From Collinsella tanakaei (GTDB lineage Bacteria; Actinomycetota; Coriobacteriia; Coriobacteriales; Coriobacteriaceae), in NCBI RefSeq assembly GCF_016900375.1, contig NZ_JACJKB010000007.1, positions 1 to 64,000 on the forward strand: a DNA stretch of 64,000 bases. Reading direction: 5' to 3'. Under the pieces are notes generated by a model that saw nothing but the letters and a program-made list of their open reading frames with translations, did no database searches and was not told the DNA's origin. Within the stretch, counting starts at the first letter, position 1; every line of letters starts with the position of its first letter. Below, piece by piece: positions 24,907 through 33,721 of the stretch. The translations under genes were made by a program, and so were the position numbers.

Positions 24907-25791
24907 TCACAGCAAGGAATACACGAGTTCTTGGGTATACGCATGCTGCGGATCCTGCATGATCTGGTCGGTCAAGCCGTGCTCGATCACGCGGCCGTCC
25001 AGCATGACGACCGTACGGTCGGCCAGCAGGCGGATCACGCCCAGATCATGGCTGACCACAACCATCGACACGCCGAGGTCGCGACGCAGCTGTAGGATCA
25101 AGTCGAGCACGCGCGCCTGGACGGACAGGTCGAGACCCGTCGTCACCTCGTCCAAAAACAGCACGGGCGGCTCGTTGGAGAGCGCCTTGGCGATCTGGAC
25201 GCGCTGCTGCATGCCGCCGGAAAACGCACGCGGGGGATCCTGCTTGCGGCGCAGGGGGATCTTCACGCGACCGAGCAGCTCCTCGCCCCGCTCGACCATG
25301 CGGTGCACATTGCGCCCGCCGGCGGCGATCTGCTTCTCGGCGATATTGGACAGGCTCGAGAAGTTCATGCGCAGGCCGAGGTAGGGGTTCTGATACACCA
25401 TGCCGAAGATGCGGTCGCGGATGAATCGCTGCTGCTGGCGGGAAACGGTAAAGCAGTTGGCCACGCCGCCGTCGTAGGCAGCCACGTTCATGGTTCCCTC
25501 GGTGGGATCCTGGTCGAAGTACAGGCACTGCATGAGGGTCGACTTGCCCGAACCGGACTCGCCCACGATGCCCAGGATCTCGCCGGGATGCACCTCGAGC
25601 GAAACGTTCCGAACGGCATGGACCGTGCCGCACACCGGACAGATATTGCGCTCGAGCTTGGCCTCGGGATCGGCGCAGTAGGAGCATCCCGCTCCGAAGC
25701 GCTTGGAAAGCCCCGTCACCTTGAGCACGGGGGCGTCGTCGCGAAACACGTGCTCGACGGGCACGGGAGCGCTCTTGGAATCCATCATCAT
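24907..25791 (-). CDS. phnK: C-P lyase subunit PhnK (ABC-type ATPase)
   Basis: This 294-residue ABC-like ATPase has Walker [20 protein letters not shown], signature FSGGMQQRVQIAKAL and Walker B VLFLDEVTTGLD. An N-terminal cysteine-containing insertion (CSYCADPEAK, then CPVCG at about 55) is typical of PhnK. PhnK binds the PhnGHIJ core complex and is needed for C-P bond cleavage in vivo. The frame starts immediately after the phnJ stop, with GGAGG 5 bp before the first of three ATG codons. Confidence 0.93.
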   Translation of the reverse strand: MMMDSKSAPVPVEHVFRDDAPVLKVTGLSKRFGAGCSYCADPEAKLERNICPVCGTVHAVRNVSLEVHPGEILGIVGESGSGKSTLMQCLYFDQDPTEGTMNVAAYDGGVANCFTVSRQQQRFIRDRIFGMVYQNPYLGLRMNFSSLSNIAEKQIAAGGRNVHRMVERGEELLGRVKIPLRRKQDPPRAFSGGMQQRVQIAKALSNEPPVLFLDEVTTGLDLSVQARVLDLILQLRRDLGVSMVVVSHDLGVIRLLADRTVVMLDGRVIEHGLTDQIMQDPQHAYTQELVYSLL

Positions 25792-26640
25792 CTACTCCTC
25801 CCCCTGCTCGCCGGAGACGCGCTGCGCGCAGTAGTCGGTATCGGAACACTGCCAGACCTGCTCGCCGGTCACAGGGTCCACGGTCTGGGTGAGGTAGACG
25901 CCTGTCGCTCCGCACACGTGGCAGCATGCGCCCTCGAACTCCTCGGTCACGAAGGGGTAGTCGTCGAAGGCAAGCGATTCGACGCGCGTATAGGGCGGCA
26001 CGGCGTAGATCTTCTTCTCGCGGCCTGCACCCAAAAGCGTCAGGTTGTCGGCCATGTTGAGGCGCGCGTTGTCGTAGCGCGGGATGGGGCTCGGCGCCAT
26101 GACGTAGCGGCCTCCGACCATCACGGGATGGTCGGCGCCGGTCGTCGTGGTCCCGTACCGCACGATCTGCTCGAACAGCTCCAGGTAGGCGCCGGTATAC
26201 TCGGCCTCAGCGTGCAGACGGCGGGTCACGGTCTCGCGCGGCTCGTAGGTACGAAGGGGCTCGGGCGTGGGCACCTGCAGGACGAGCAGCTGGTCGCGGG
26301 TGAGCGGCCGCTCGGGAATGCGGTGGCGGCTCTGGATCAGGGTGGCATCCTGGGTGCGCGTCGTGGTGTCCACGCCGGTCGTCTCGTGCACGAGCCCTCG
26401 GATAGACACGGCGTTCACGCTCGCATCCGATCCCTGGTCGATAACCTTCAGCACGTCATCGGGGCCGATGCACGACAGGGTCAGCTGCAGGCCGCCCGTA
26501 CCCCAGCCGCGACCGATAGGCATCTCGCGGCTTGCAAAGGGCACCTGATAGCCCGGGATGGCGACGCCCTTCAGAATCGCGCGGCGGATCTCGCGCTTGG
26601 AGCCCTCGTCCAAGAAGGCGAAGTTATAGTTCTTACGCAT
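25792..26640 (-). CDS. phnJ: C-P lyase PhnJ (radical SAM enzyme)
   Basis: This 282-residue enzyme cleaves the carbon-phosphorus bond, giving a hydrocarbon and 5-phosphoribosyl 1,2-cyclic phosphate. The unusual radical-SAM cluster motif of PhnJ is intact near the C-terminus: CHVC, then 21 residues to the third Cys (VWQCSDTDYC), and the extra catalytic Cys five residues later. The conserved body includes YNFAFLDEGSKREIRRA, GWGTGGLQLTLS and RLNMADNLTLL. The start at 26640 is preferred to 26649 because GGAGG is at proper distance only from it; it overlaps phnI by 8 bp. Confidence 0.96.
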   Translation of the reverse strand: MRKNYNFAFLDEGSKREIRRAILKGVAIPGYQVPFASREMPIGRGWGTGGLQLTLSCIGPDDVLKVIDQGSDASVNAVSIRGLVHETTGVDTTTRTQDATLIQSRHRIPERPLTRDQLLVLQVPTPEPLRTYEPRETVTRRLHAEAEYTGAYLELFEQIVRYGTTTTGADHPVMVGGRYVMAPSPIPRYDNARLNMADNLTLLGAGREKKIYAVPPYTRVESLAFDDYPFVTEEFEGACCHVCGATGVYLTQTVDPVTGEQVWQCSDTDYCAQRVSGEQGEE

Positions 26641-27763
26641 CCGCCTCATCCTCCTTCTCGGCCATGGAGCGCAGCGCGGAATCGAGCTTGCTCTGGAACG
26701 TCACGTAGTGCGGAAGCTTGAGATGGCTGATGAAGCCCGTGGCCTCGACCCCGTCGATGTGGTAGAGCACGAACTCCTGATCCTGCGTGGGGAAGCGCAC
26801 GTCGTCGGCGCGCAGCGAGTGATCGAGCACGCTCATGGCGATCGCCTTGCTCTCGTCGGAACCCACAACCAAGCCGTAGCCCACGTCGAGCGCCGAACGA
26901 TGGGCGCCGTCCTCGTCGACCTCGTCGGCAACGATCAGGCTCTCGACCTCCGTCACGGGGATGGAACCCAGGTAGTAGGCGTCATCCTCGGACGCGTCGG
27001 CGCCGGCGCCCGGAGCGTCGACCGTCACGGCAACCGTGCCACGGCGCAGCTCTCCCACCGTGGGGTGCGACAGACCGAAGCCGCGAATCGCCGCATAGCC
27101 GATGGCGATGACCGCCTGCGTGAGGCCGCGCGAGAGCGCCTGCAGGATCACGCTTCGCGGCGCAGGAAACGACAACGGGGTCTTGGTGATGTCGACCGGC
27201 TCGGTATCGTCAAGCGGGTAGTCGCGCACCATATCGATCGAGCGCAGGTAGGTGAGCACGCGCGGCACGCGGTCGAGGACACCGGCAGGCGTCTCGACCG
27301 CCGATGCATCGAGGCTCGCCTCGAGCTCGCGCAGACGGTCGCGCACGTCAGCGGTCGTCTCGTCTGCCAGCTCGAACTCGATAAGGCGATGCGCGTAGTC
27401 GCGCGTGGCGCCGAGAATCTGGCCGCCCTCGATATCCTTGAAGGCAGCGGAGATGCGGCGGTCGACGTGCATCTCGTTCGTATCGATCACGCGCGAGGTG
27501 TAGAGGCGCTCGAGCGTGGAGCGGTAGGCGCGCATGAGGAAGACGGCCTCCTCGACCGACCCGCACGCCTGCTTGACGGCGACGGCGGCGACCTCCGGAG
27601 CCCAAAGGGACCCCTCGGACTGAACCTGGCACACCAGCTCGGGCAGGCAGGACAGGACGGTATCGACATCGACGGAGCGCCCGCCCGCGACGCGCCTGCG
27701 CTCGTTCAGGTCGAGCGATGCGGAGATGGCCTGCTCACCGCCGGTCACGGCTACATATCCCAT
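26633..27763 (-). CDS. phnI: C-P lyase subunit PhnI
   Basis: This 376-residue protein has the conserved PhnI start MGYVAVTGGEQAISASLDL and segments such as ERLYTSRVIDTNEMHVDRR and QGIL-type SRGLTQAVIAIGYAAIR. PhnI is the catalytic nucleosidase subunit that, with PhnG, PhnH and PhnL, displaces adenine from ATP by phosphonate. It overlaps phnH by 13 bp and phnJ by 8 bp, so the core genes are translationally coupled. Confidence 0.95.
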   Translation of the reverse strand: MGYVAVTGGEQAISASLDLNERRRVAGGRSVDVDTVLSCLPELVCQVQSEGSLWAPEVAAVAVKQACGSVEEAVFLMRAYRSTLERLYTSRVIDTNEMHVDRRISAAFKDIEGGQILGATRDYAHRLIEFELADETTADVRDRLRELEASLDASAVETPAGVLDRVPRVLTYLRSIDMVRDYPLDDTEPVDITKTPLSFPAPRSVILQALSRGLTQAVIAIGYAAIRGFGLSHPTVGELRRGTVAVTVDAPGAGADASEDDAYYLGSIPVTEVESLIVADEVDEDGAHRSALDVGYGLVVGSDESKAIAMSVLDHSLRADDVRFPTQDQEFVLYHIDGVEATGFISHLKLPHYVTFQSKLDSALRSMAEKEDEADA

Positions 27764-28470
27764 GAGGCGCCCCCTTTCCTATCGGCGCGCATGCCCACTT
27801 CCAGCGAGGCGGCATGCGTCGTGCGCGGCAGACACAGAACATGACCTGCGCCATCGACGAACACGAGGTCGATGCCGCAGGGGAACTCGTCGGCGCGGGC
27901 GTCGCGAGCCTGCATGACATCGGTGCGATCGAGCTCGATGCGCACGGTCGTGCGGATACCCGGGCCGGAAAGCTCCCACAAGCCAACCGCGGAAGCGCCC
28001 GCCACCGCTCCGGTGCGCACGCCCGCGCGGTCGACGCCCACAAGCGTGTCGCAGCCGACAATGCAGGTGGCGCCGCGATGGGGGTCAAGCAGCGTTCCCG
28101 GCGAAAGCTCGCGCACGAAGCCGCGCGCGGCATCGCCGCGCACCGTGGTCGGCACGAAGGCGAACGCCGCCTCACCTGCCGCGCAGGCGGTCGCGTGCGT
28201 GCGGCGCGCGAGCACCGCGGCAGCCCGGTCGCCCTCATCGCCGGCGACGGCGACGGTGGTCGCCGCATCCAGCAGCACGTCGGCGAGGGCGAGCGCGGGC
28301 TCGGTCAGGCCAGAAGCCGCCGCATCGAGGGGGTCGCCCTGGATATCGCGCGTCACCTCGACGACCTCGCCGGGGCGCGCCATGGCGTCCAGCAGGGAGC
28401 GGAAGGTGCGCTGCAGGTAGAACGCGCGCGCATCGGCAGCGTCGTCGCGCGCGAAGATCTCGTCCGTCAT
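27751..28470 (-). CDS. phnH: C-P lyase subunit PhnH
   Basis: This 239-residue subunit contains FYLQRTFRSLLDAMARPGEV, the hallmark beginning of PhnH, and a C-terminal PCGIDLVFVDGAGHVLCLPRTT. PhnH is part of the PhnGHIJ core complex; it has no catalytic residues of its own in known structures. It starts with ATGA overlapping the phnG stop. Confidence 0.94.
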   Translation of the reverse strand: MTDEIFARDDAADARAFYLQRTFRSLLDAMARPGEVVEVTRDIQGDPLDAAASGLTEPALALADVLLDAATTVAVAGDEGDRAAAVLARRTHATACAAGEAAFAFVPTTVRGDAARGFVRELSPGTLLDPHRGATCIVGCDTLVGVDRAGVRTGAVAGASAVGLWELSGPGIRTTVRIELDRTDVMQARDARADEFPCGIDLVFVDGAGHVLCLPRTTHAASLEVGMRADRKGGASWDM

Positions 28471-28928
28471 TTGACCACCGCCTGCACGCTCATATCCTGA
28501 CCGCCCATCTCGTCGAAGCTCACGCGCGATCCCATGATCCGCGCGTTCTCGCGAGCGCGCTCGCGCTCGAGCTGGTTACCGGCCGCCTCGATGCGCCGCT
28601 CGACCTCGTCGATCACCGCGGGCGCGGGCCCGATCGCATAGGCTGCATCGATCACCGCGAGGCTGCGGGCAAGCTCGTCGTCTGCGCCGAGCACCACGCC
28701 GAGCCCCTCCACGTCACCGATGCGGACGCGGCACTCGCTCATGAGCGCTTCGCCCAAGTAGAACCGGCTGTTGCGCGCGGTCTCGCGCACCTGGTTCATC
28801 ACGAGCCCCTGACGTGGGGGGACCACGACGCGTACCGGAAGCTCCGCCTCGATGGCGCGCGCCAGATCGTGCGCGAGCGCAGCGGGGCTCTCCACGAGGA
28901 TCTCGGTCCTCGCCCTTCTGGACATCAT
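28467..28928 (-). CDS. phnG: C-P lyase subunit PhnG
   Basis: This 153-residue subunit has VVPPRQGLVMNQVRETARNS, FYLGEALMSECRV and LARSLAVIDAAYA, matching PhnG. It is a component of the phosphonate-activating PhnGHI complex. An AGAGGAG ribosome site precedes the start. A long palindrome (28959-29016) separates it from phnE upstream. Confidence 0.94.
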   Translation of the reverse strand: MMSRRARTEILVESPAALAHDLARAIEAELPVRVVVPPRQGLVMNQVRETARNSRFYLGEALMSECRVRIGDVEGLGVVLGADDELARSLAVIDAAYAIGPAPAVIDEVERRIEAAGNQLERERARENARIMGSRVSFDEMGGQDMSVQAVVK

Positions 28929-28958
28929 TTCTTTCTCCTCTTACCTCTACTTCTTTTT

Positions 28959-29016
28959 ATGACAGTGGGCCCCGTCCTAGCTGTCATATGACAGGTAGGA
29001 CGGGGCCCACTGTCAT
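28959..29016. repeat. 58-bp near-perfect palindrome inside the phn operon
   Basis: ATGACAGTGGGCCCCGTCCTA and its inverted copy (TAGGACGGGGCCC, then ACTGTCAT) flank a second palindrome, CTGTCATATGACAG. It lies between phnE and phnG. There is no T-run on the operon strand, so it looks more like a REP-type element or mRNA-processing hairpin than a terminator, though it could separate transporter from lyase expression. Confidence 0.75.
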
Positions 29017-29041
29017 GGTTTTGCTGTTTTCGCTGGTGGCG

Positions 29042-29920
29042 CTAATCGTTCAGGATGTAGCGCTTGCGCAGGCGCACGCTCACGAACTCGAGCACGAAAG
29101 CGACGATCAGGCACACGTAGACGATCACGCCCACCTCGTGCAGGTTGTAGTAGCGGCTGCCCGCCTGGTACAGCTGGAACCCGATGCCGCCCGCTCCGGC
29201 GAAGGCACCCACCGCCACCGCGTTGGTGAAGTTGATCTCCAGACGGATGAACGTCCACGACAGGAGCTTGGTGATGGTCGCGGGCGTCACAGCCTGGAAG
29301 ACAACCTGCCAAAAGCTCGCGCCGGATGCGCGCAGGGCCTCGATCACACCCTCATCGATCTCCTCGAAGCTCTCCGAATAGCTCTTGGTGAGGTAGGCAA
29401 TCGAGTGGAACGAGATTCCCAGCACCGCCGCCTCAGAGCCCAATCCGATAGCAACCGTGAACACCAGCACCCAAAGGATGGTCGGAATGGAGCGGATGAT
29501 GGCCACGAAGCCCTTCACGACGTTGGAGGCAACGGGGCTCGACAGGTTCTGCGCGGCGACAAGCGCCAGGAAGAACGACACGATGGCCGAAAGCACCGTG
29601 CAGATGGCGGTAACGGCCACGGTGACCACGGCGCTCTCGATAACCGTCTGCCACGTGAAGTGCCCGGCACCGAACGGCGGGTCGAGCGCAGGCTGGAACA
29701 TCATGGCGCCGAAATCGGCCAGCGCCTGGCGGGTCGCGGCCAGCAGGTCGACCGTGCCATAGCCCATGCGGACGAAGGTCACGACGGTGAGCGCGCAGAG
29801 CACCAGCAGCGTGATCTGCACGGACAGATTGCGCTCCCGCGCAGAGGTGAGGCGAATCCGCCCGCGGGCATCGCGCTCGAGCGTGCCTGCGGTCCCCTTG
29901 GTGAGACTTGCGGTCGTCAT
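29042..29920 (-). CDS. phnE: Phosphonate ABC transporter permease PhnE (second copy)
   Basis: This 292-residue membrane protein has about six transmembrane segments. The permease EAA loop lies in the region EALRASGASFWQVVFQAVTP, which couples to the ATPase PhnC. RSIPTILWVLVFTVAIGLG and FAGAGGIGFQLYQAG are typical PhnE sequences. Its ATG shares a base with the stop of the preceding phnE gene. Two non-identical permeases probably form a heterodimer. Confidence 0.93.
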   Translation of the reverse strand: MTTASLTKGTAGTLERDARGRIRLTSARERNLSVQITLLVLCALTVVTFVRMGYGTVDLLAATRQALADFGAMMFQPALDPPFGAGHFTWQTVIESAVVTVAVTAICTVLSAIVSFFLALVAAQNLSSPVASNVVKGFVAIIRSIPTILWVLVFTVAIGLGSEAAVLGISFHSIAYLTKSYSESFEEIDEGVIEALRASGASFWQVVFQAVTPATITKLLSWTFIRLEINFTNAVAVGAFAGAGGIGFQLYQAGSRYYNLHEVGVIVYVCLIVAFVLEFVSVRLRKRYILND

Positions 29921-30753
29921 CAGATCATCGACCTCCTCGCGATATTCGAGATAGCCTCGATCGCCAGCACGAACACGATGGTCACGATGATGACGAGCCC
30001 GGCCGTGTCGTAGCGAAACGACGTGTAGTACAGGTTGAACACGAAGCCGATGCCCGTGCCCGTGAGCAGGCCGATGAGCGTCGCCGAGCGGATGTTGGTC
30101 TCCACCATATAGAGCATCCAGCTCATGAGGTCGGCAACCGCAAGCGGCAGACCCGCCTGGAAGACCACCTGCCAATACGACGCCCCGCAGCTGCGCAGCG
30201 CCTCGACGGGCCCTGCGGGAATCTCGTCGAACGTGTCGAGGAAGAAGCGCATGAGCTGGCCGAACGTGGTCAAAAAGAGCGCTAGGAACCCGGTGAACTC
30301 ATTCTGCTTGAACGAGAGCAGAAGCAGCAGCGCCCAAGCGATCATCGGGATGTTGCGGAAGATGCTCGCCACCGCGCGAATCGCGCCGCGCACGGGGGCG
30401 CACTCGACTCCGATGGAGGTCGAACCCATCACCGAGAAGACGATGCCGCAGACGGCGGCGATCACCGTAGCCGCCACGGAATCGAGCGCGGTCGAGACCG
30501 TCTGCTCGATCACCATCGGCAGGTTGGCGAGCGACTCGACCGTCGGGATGAAGTTCTGGAGCATCCATGCGAAGGCGGCGGGGATGGAACCGAGCGCATA
30601 GCCGAGGCTGAAATTGCAGATCAGCGAACACAGCTCGAAGACCACGACCACCGCGACGATACCCGCGATGGTGCGCAGCTGACGGCGACGGAACCACGAG
30701 AGGTCCGGCGCCTGGCGCGGGGCACCGCCCGCAACGGCCTGCCCGGCACTCAT
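29920..30753 (-). CDS. phnE: Phosphonate ABC transporter permease PhnE (first copy)
   Basis: This 277-residue permease has about six membrane segments and the EAA-loop sequence EALRSCGASYWQVVFQAGLP. IFRNIPMIAWALLLLLSF and GLLTGTGIGFVFNLYYTS match the family. It overlaps phnC by 4 bp (ATGA) and the second phnE by one base. Together they form the inner-membrane channel of the phosphonate importer. Confidence 0.93.
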   Translation of the reverse strand: MSAGQAVAGGAPRQAPDLSWFRRRQLRTIAGIVAVVVVFELCSLICNFSLGYALGSIPAAFAWMLQNFIPTVESLANLPMVIEQTVSTALDSVAATVIAAVCGIVFSVMGSTSIGVECAPVRGAIRAVASIFRNIPMIAWALLLLLSFKQNEFTGFLALFLTTFGQLMRFFLDTFDEIPAGPVEALRSCGASYWQVVFQAGLPLAVADLMSWMLYMVETNIRSATLIGLLTGTGIGFVFNLYYTSFRYDTAGLVIIVTIVFVLAIEAISNIARRSMI

Positions 30754-31622
30754 TGCGCGCCCCCGACGGCGCCCGCGCCCGCGAGCGGGGCGGCTCCGGC
30801 AACATCGGCATCCACTGCACCCACCGTCACATCGACGACCTCATCCATCTGGCCCTCATAGATGCCGCGGATGACCTCGGGCGTCGCCTGCTCCGGCGTG
30901 CCCTCGAAGACCTTCTCGCCGGCGCGCAGGCCGATGATGCGGTCGGAGTACTCGAGCGCGAAATCCACCTGGTGCAGGTTGACGATGCAGGTGATGCCGC
31001 GCTGGCGCGTCAGGCGGCGGAGGATCTCCATCACCATGCGGGAGCTCTTGGGGTCGAGGCTTGCGATGGGCTCATCGCACAGCATGATCTTGGGCTCCTG
31101 CATGAGCGAGCGCGCGATGCCCACGCGCTGCTTCTGGCCGCCGGAGAGCTGGTCGGCGCGGCGGTAGGCGAACTCGCCGAGCCCCACCTCGTCGAGCAGC
31201 TCGAAGGCGCGCAGCTTCTCCTCCTCCGTGTACAGGCCAAGGCTGCCCGCCAGCGCGTTCTTGTAACCCAAGCGTCCATGCAGCACGTTCTGGATCGCCG
31301 TCAGGCGATACACCAGGTTGTAGTTCTGGAAAATCATCGCGATCTCGCGATGCACCTCGCGCAGGCCGCTGCGGCCGAGGTGCGTGATGTCGCGCCCGGC
31401 GAAGGTGATAGCGCCCTCCGTGGGCTCGATCAGGCGATTGATGCTGCGCAGCAGCGTCGACTTGCCGGCACCGCTCGGGCCGATCACCGTGATGAACTCG
31501 CCGGCATCGGCAGTGAAGCTCACGCCGGACAGCGCGCTCGCCGTCCCCTCGCCCGCACCGCGTCGGCGCGCCTCGTAACTCTTTCCCAGATCACGAATAT
31601 CCAGCAGATGCGTTCCGTTCAC
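30750..31622 (-). CDS. phnC: Phosphonate ABC transporter ATP-binding protein PhnC
   Basis: This 290-residue ATPase has Walker A GPSGAGKSTLLRSINRLI, signature LSGGQKQRVGIARSLMQEP and Walker B IMLCDEPIASLDPKSS, plus FQNYNLVYRLTAIQNVL. These are diagnostic of PhnC. Translation starts at GTG 31622 after AAAGGTGG; the frame continues upstream without a ribosome site. A C-terminal tail of about 35 Ala/Gly/Val-rich residues is longer than usual. Confidence 0.93.
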   Translation of the reverse strand: MNGTHLLDIRDLGKSYEARRRGAGEGTASALSGVSFTADAGEFITVIGPSGAGKSTLLRSINRLIEPTEGAITFAGRDITHLGRSGLREVHREIAMIFQNYNLVYRLTAIQNVLHGRLGYKNALAGSLGLYTEEEKLRAFELLDEVGLGEFAYRRADQLSGGQKQRVGIARSLMQEPKIMLCDEPIASLDPKSSRMVMEILRRLTRQRGITCIVNLHQVDFALEYSDRIIGLRAGEKVFEGTPEQATPEVIRGIYEGQMDEVVDVTVGAVDADVAGAAPLAGAGAVGGAQ

Positions 31623-31702
31623 GCTCGTCCACCTTTCTTGCTTAAAACCGATAGAGCCCCGCGGACGAACAGGCGCCCACGGGGCAAGAAGGGATATCCG
31701 CG

Positions 31703-32815
31703 TTAGGCGAGGGCGCGAATCGGGTCGTACCACTCGTCGTCAACCGCGATGAAGCCGGCGGTGTCGCCACGGCTCCAGATGGCACCGGTGCCCTCGGCAT
31801 CCTCGGGCGCGAACAGCTGCTCGTTGTCGGAGACCTCGGCGGAGGTCATGCCCTCGAGGATCTTGTCCTTGATGTCCTCGGGCAGCACGTCGGCGTTGTA
31901 GACGATCGGGCCGTTCAGCACCGGCGTGGACTGGATGATGCCGAACTCCTTGCCCTGGACGCGATCGAAGGGCTGCGCCGCGCCCTCGGCCACGCCGTAG
32001 ACGGCGCCCGGCTGGTTCACGGCATCGCGCTCGCCCTCGGGCACGGCGAGGTACATGTCGACATCGATATCGTCGAAGGCGGCGACGTCGGCATCGCCCT
32101 GCAGCAGGTTCACGCAGGAGCCGGGGTGCGAATTGCCGAACAGCACCTGCGAGAAGAAGCCGGGCTGAGCGAGCTCGTCGGTAGAGGACACCTCGTCGGG
32201 GAACTCGGTCATGATGGCGTTGCAGGGAACCTTGAAGCCAGAGGTGGAGGTCTGCGACACAAAGCTCATGCGCTTGCCCTTGATGTTCTTGATGGAGTAG
32301 CCGGTCTCGCTCTCGGGGTCCTCATACTCGCCCATCTGGTCGGCGGGCACGGCGATGCGGCTGTAGTACTTCGCGCCGTCGAGCGTGCCCTCGGTGTCGG
32401 AGGTGGTGAACAGCGCGTGCACGTTCTCGTTCTTCTCCTGGGCCTGGATGTAGCCCTCGGCGCCGAGGTTCGCCATCTGCGCCCTGCCCGAGGCGATGGC
32501 CTCGATGGCGACGTTGTAGTCGGTCGTGGTCATGAGCTCGACCTCGATGCCCGCGTACTCGGACAGGACTCGGCCGAACTCCTCGCGGCCCGCGTCGAAC
32601 TCGGCGGCGGACTCGTTGGGCAGCCACACCATCGTGATCTTGTCGAGCGCGGCGTCGGTGGAAGCGCCGGTCGAGCCGGAATCGGTCGCAGCGCCGCCCT
32701 TGCCGGCATCGGTGCTGCCGCAGCCCGCAAGGCCGAGGCCGGCCGCGATGGCGCTCGCGCCAAAGAGGCCGAGGAAGGAACGGCGGGACAGCTGGGTATC
32801 GGTGAGCTTATGCAC
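31703..32815 (-). CDS. phnD: Phosphonate ABC transporter substrate-binding lipoprotein PhnD
   Basis: This 370-residue protein is the extracellular binding protein of the importer. The N-terminus has a twin-arginine-like SRRSFLGLFG followed by a hydrophobic stretch and the lipobox GLAGC, so it is a lipid-anchored protein that may use the Tat pathway. The mature part shows MVWLPNESAAEF, ANLGAEGYIQA, SFVSQTSTSGFKVP and GIIQSTPVLNGPIVY, the PhnD pattern. It is the first gene of the operon. The start is a GTG preceded by AGGAG with 7-bp spacing. Confidence 0.93.
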   Translation of the reverse strand: MHKLTDTQLSRRSFLGLFGASAIAAGLGLAGCGSTDAGKGGAATDSGSTGASTDAALDKITMVWLPNESAAEFDAGREEFGRVLSEYAGIEVELMTTTDYNVAIEAIASGRAQMANLGAEGYIQAQEKNENVHALFTTSDTEGTLDGAKYYSRIAVPADQMGEYEDPESETGYSIKNIKGKRMSFVSQTSTSGFKVPCNAIMTEFPDEVSSTDELAQPGFFSQVLFGNSHPGSCVNLLQGDADVAAFDDIDVDMYLAVPEGERDAVNQPGAVYGVAEGAAQPFDRVQGKEFGIIQSTPVLNGPIVYNADVLPEDIKDKILEGMTSAEVSDNEQLFAPEDAEGTGAIWSRGDTAGFIAVDDEWYDPIRALA

Positions 32816-33286
32816 TTCAATTCTCCTCTCGGATGCCGGACCGCTCGTCCGGCACATGTCTTCACGCGCTTTGCGCGCTTACTTGACAACCGGGGGAGAT
32901 GGTAGGAAACGGCGGCAACGCGCCTGCGCGTCATGTGCGATTCGTTGCAGTGCGCTGACCGAGCCTTACCGCTTCTCGGGGCAAGCGTTGATGCGTGCTT
33001 TGCACGGGGCCGCGACGGTCACGTTTTGCGGCGTTTTCGGTAAAGAGATGCCGTGTGCCGCCCCGTCCGGTAAGGGGATGCGCAAGTCGTTATCGATTGC
33101 CGTGCGTGTTTGTTCGGAAACTGTCAGCTCTGTCTTGGCACGGTCGGCAGCATGTAAACGTTGATGCAGGAGGCCAGCATGCCTTCCCGTCGAGACGAAG
33201 CAGCGGGGTGCACCGTTCGCCCATGGCAAAGGCGGCGCCCCGTGCTGGGGACGCCGCCTTTCGATGTCGCTTTTGGATCGAACCGT
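32816..33286. other. 471-bp region upstream of the C-P lyase operon
   Basis: No gene is visible. It should contain the phn promoter. A 13-bp direct repeat, GGTAA(A/G)(A/G)GGATGC-like, occurs at 33039-33051 and 33069-33081, 30 bp (about three helical turns) apart, and is a candidate regulator site. I could not find a convincing 11-bp-period Pho box. The right end is the terminator of the 33287 gene. Confidence 0.4.
33228..33261. terminator. Terminator of the 33287-33655 gene
   Basis: AAAGGCGGCGCCCC pairs with GGGGACGCCGCCTTT around a 5-base loop; T-runs exist on both strands. It lies 26 bp after the stop of the minus-strand gene. Confidence 0.85.
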
Positions 33287-33655
33287 CTATTTCCGACGGC
33301 GCTTCTTCTTTTTCGTGGACGACGGAGTTGTCTGCTGCTGGTCCTGCTGCTGCTCGGCGCGGCGCTTCTTGGTGAGCTTGCCCGCCTGCACGCGCGCGAC
33401 CACCAGCAAGAAGAACGTCAGCGCGTAGAACGCGTAGGCGACATAGCGCGCTCCGCTCTCGAGCAACTCGATTCCCGTGAAGCCGCCGAAGTACGAGATC
33501 ACGTTGCACGCGATGCCCGCGGCAAGCGATATGAACATGGCCTTGGCCGCAGGAAGCGAGAACAGGATGTCGTTATCCACCGAGCGCGGTTTCGCCTTGG
33601 CGCGCTCCGCCTCCTTGGCGGCGCGGATCTTGTCGACATTGCTCTTCTTGCTCAT
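33287..33655 (-). CDS. Small membrane protein of unknown function
   Basis: This 122-residue protein has a Lys/Ala-rich N-terminal tail, two predicted membrane helices (about 35-55, AMFISLAAGIACNVISYF, and 68-88, YVAYAFYALTFFLLVVARV) and a very basic C-terminus with Gln and Lys runs. I recognise no family. GGAGG with 9-bp spacing supports the start. It lies between the LysR gene and the phn promoter region and seems to be its own unit. Confidence 0.7.
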   Translation of the reverse strand: MSKKSNVDKIRAAKEAERAKAKPRSVDNDILFSLPAAKAMFISLAAGIACNVISYFGGFTGIELLESGARYVAYAFYALTFFLLVVARVQAGKLTKKRRAEQQQDQQQTTPSSTKKKKRRRK

Positions 33656-33721
33656 GGCAGGGTACCTCCGTTGTCCGTCGGGAACAGCCAGGCGCCGCAG
33701 GTGCAGGCAGATGGCATCCCC

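Noticed and set aside
33120-33140. E. coli-type Pho box (CTGTCA repeats) near the phn promoter
   Set aside because: CTGTCAGCTCTGTC has a 9-bp period instead of 11 and lies far from phnD.
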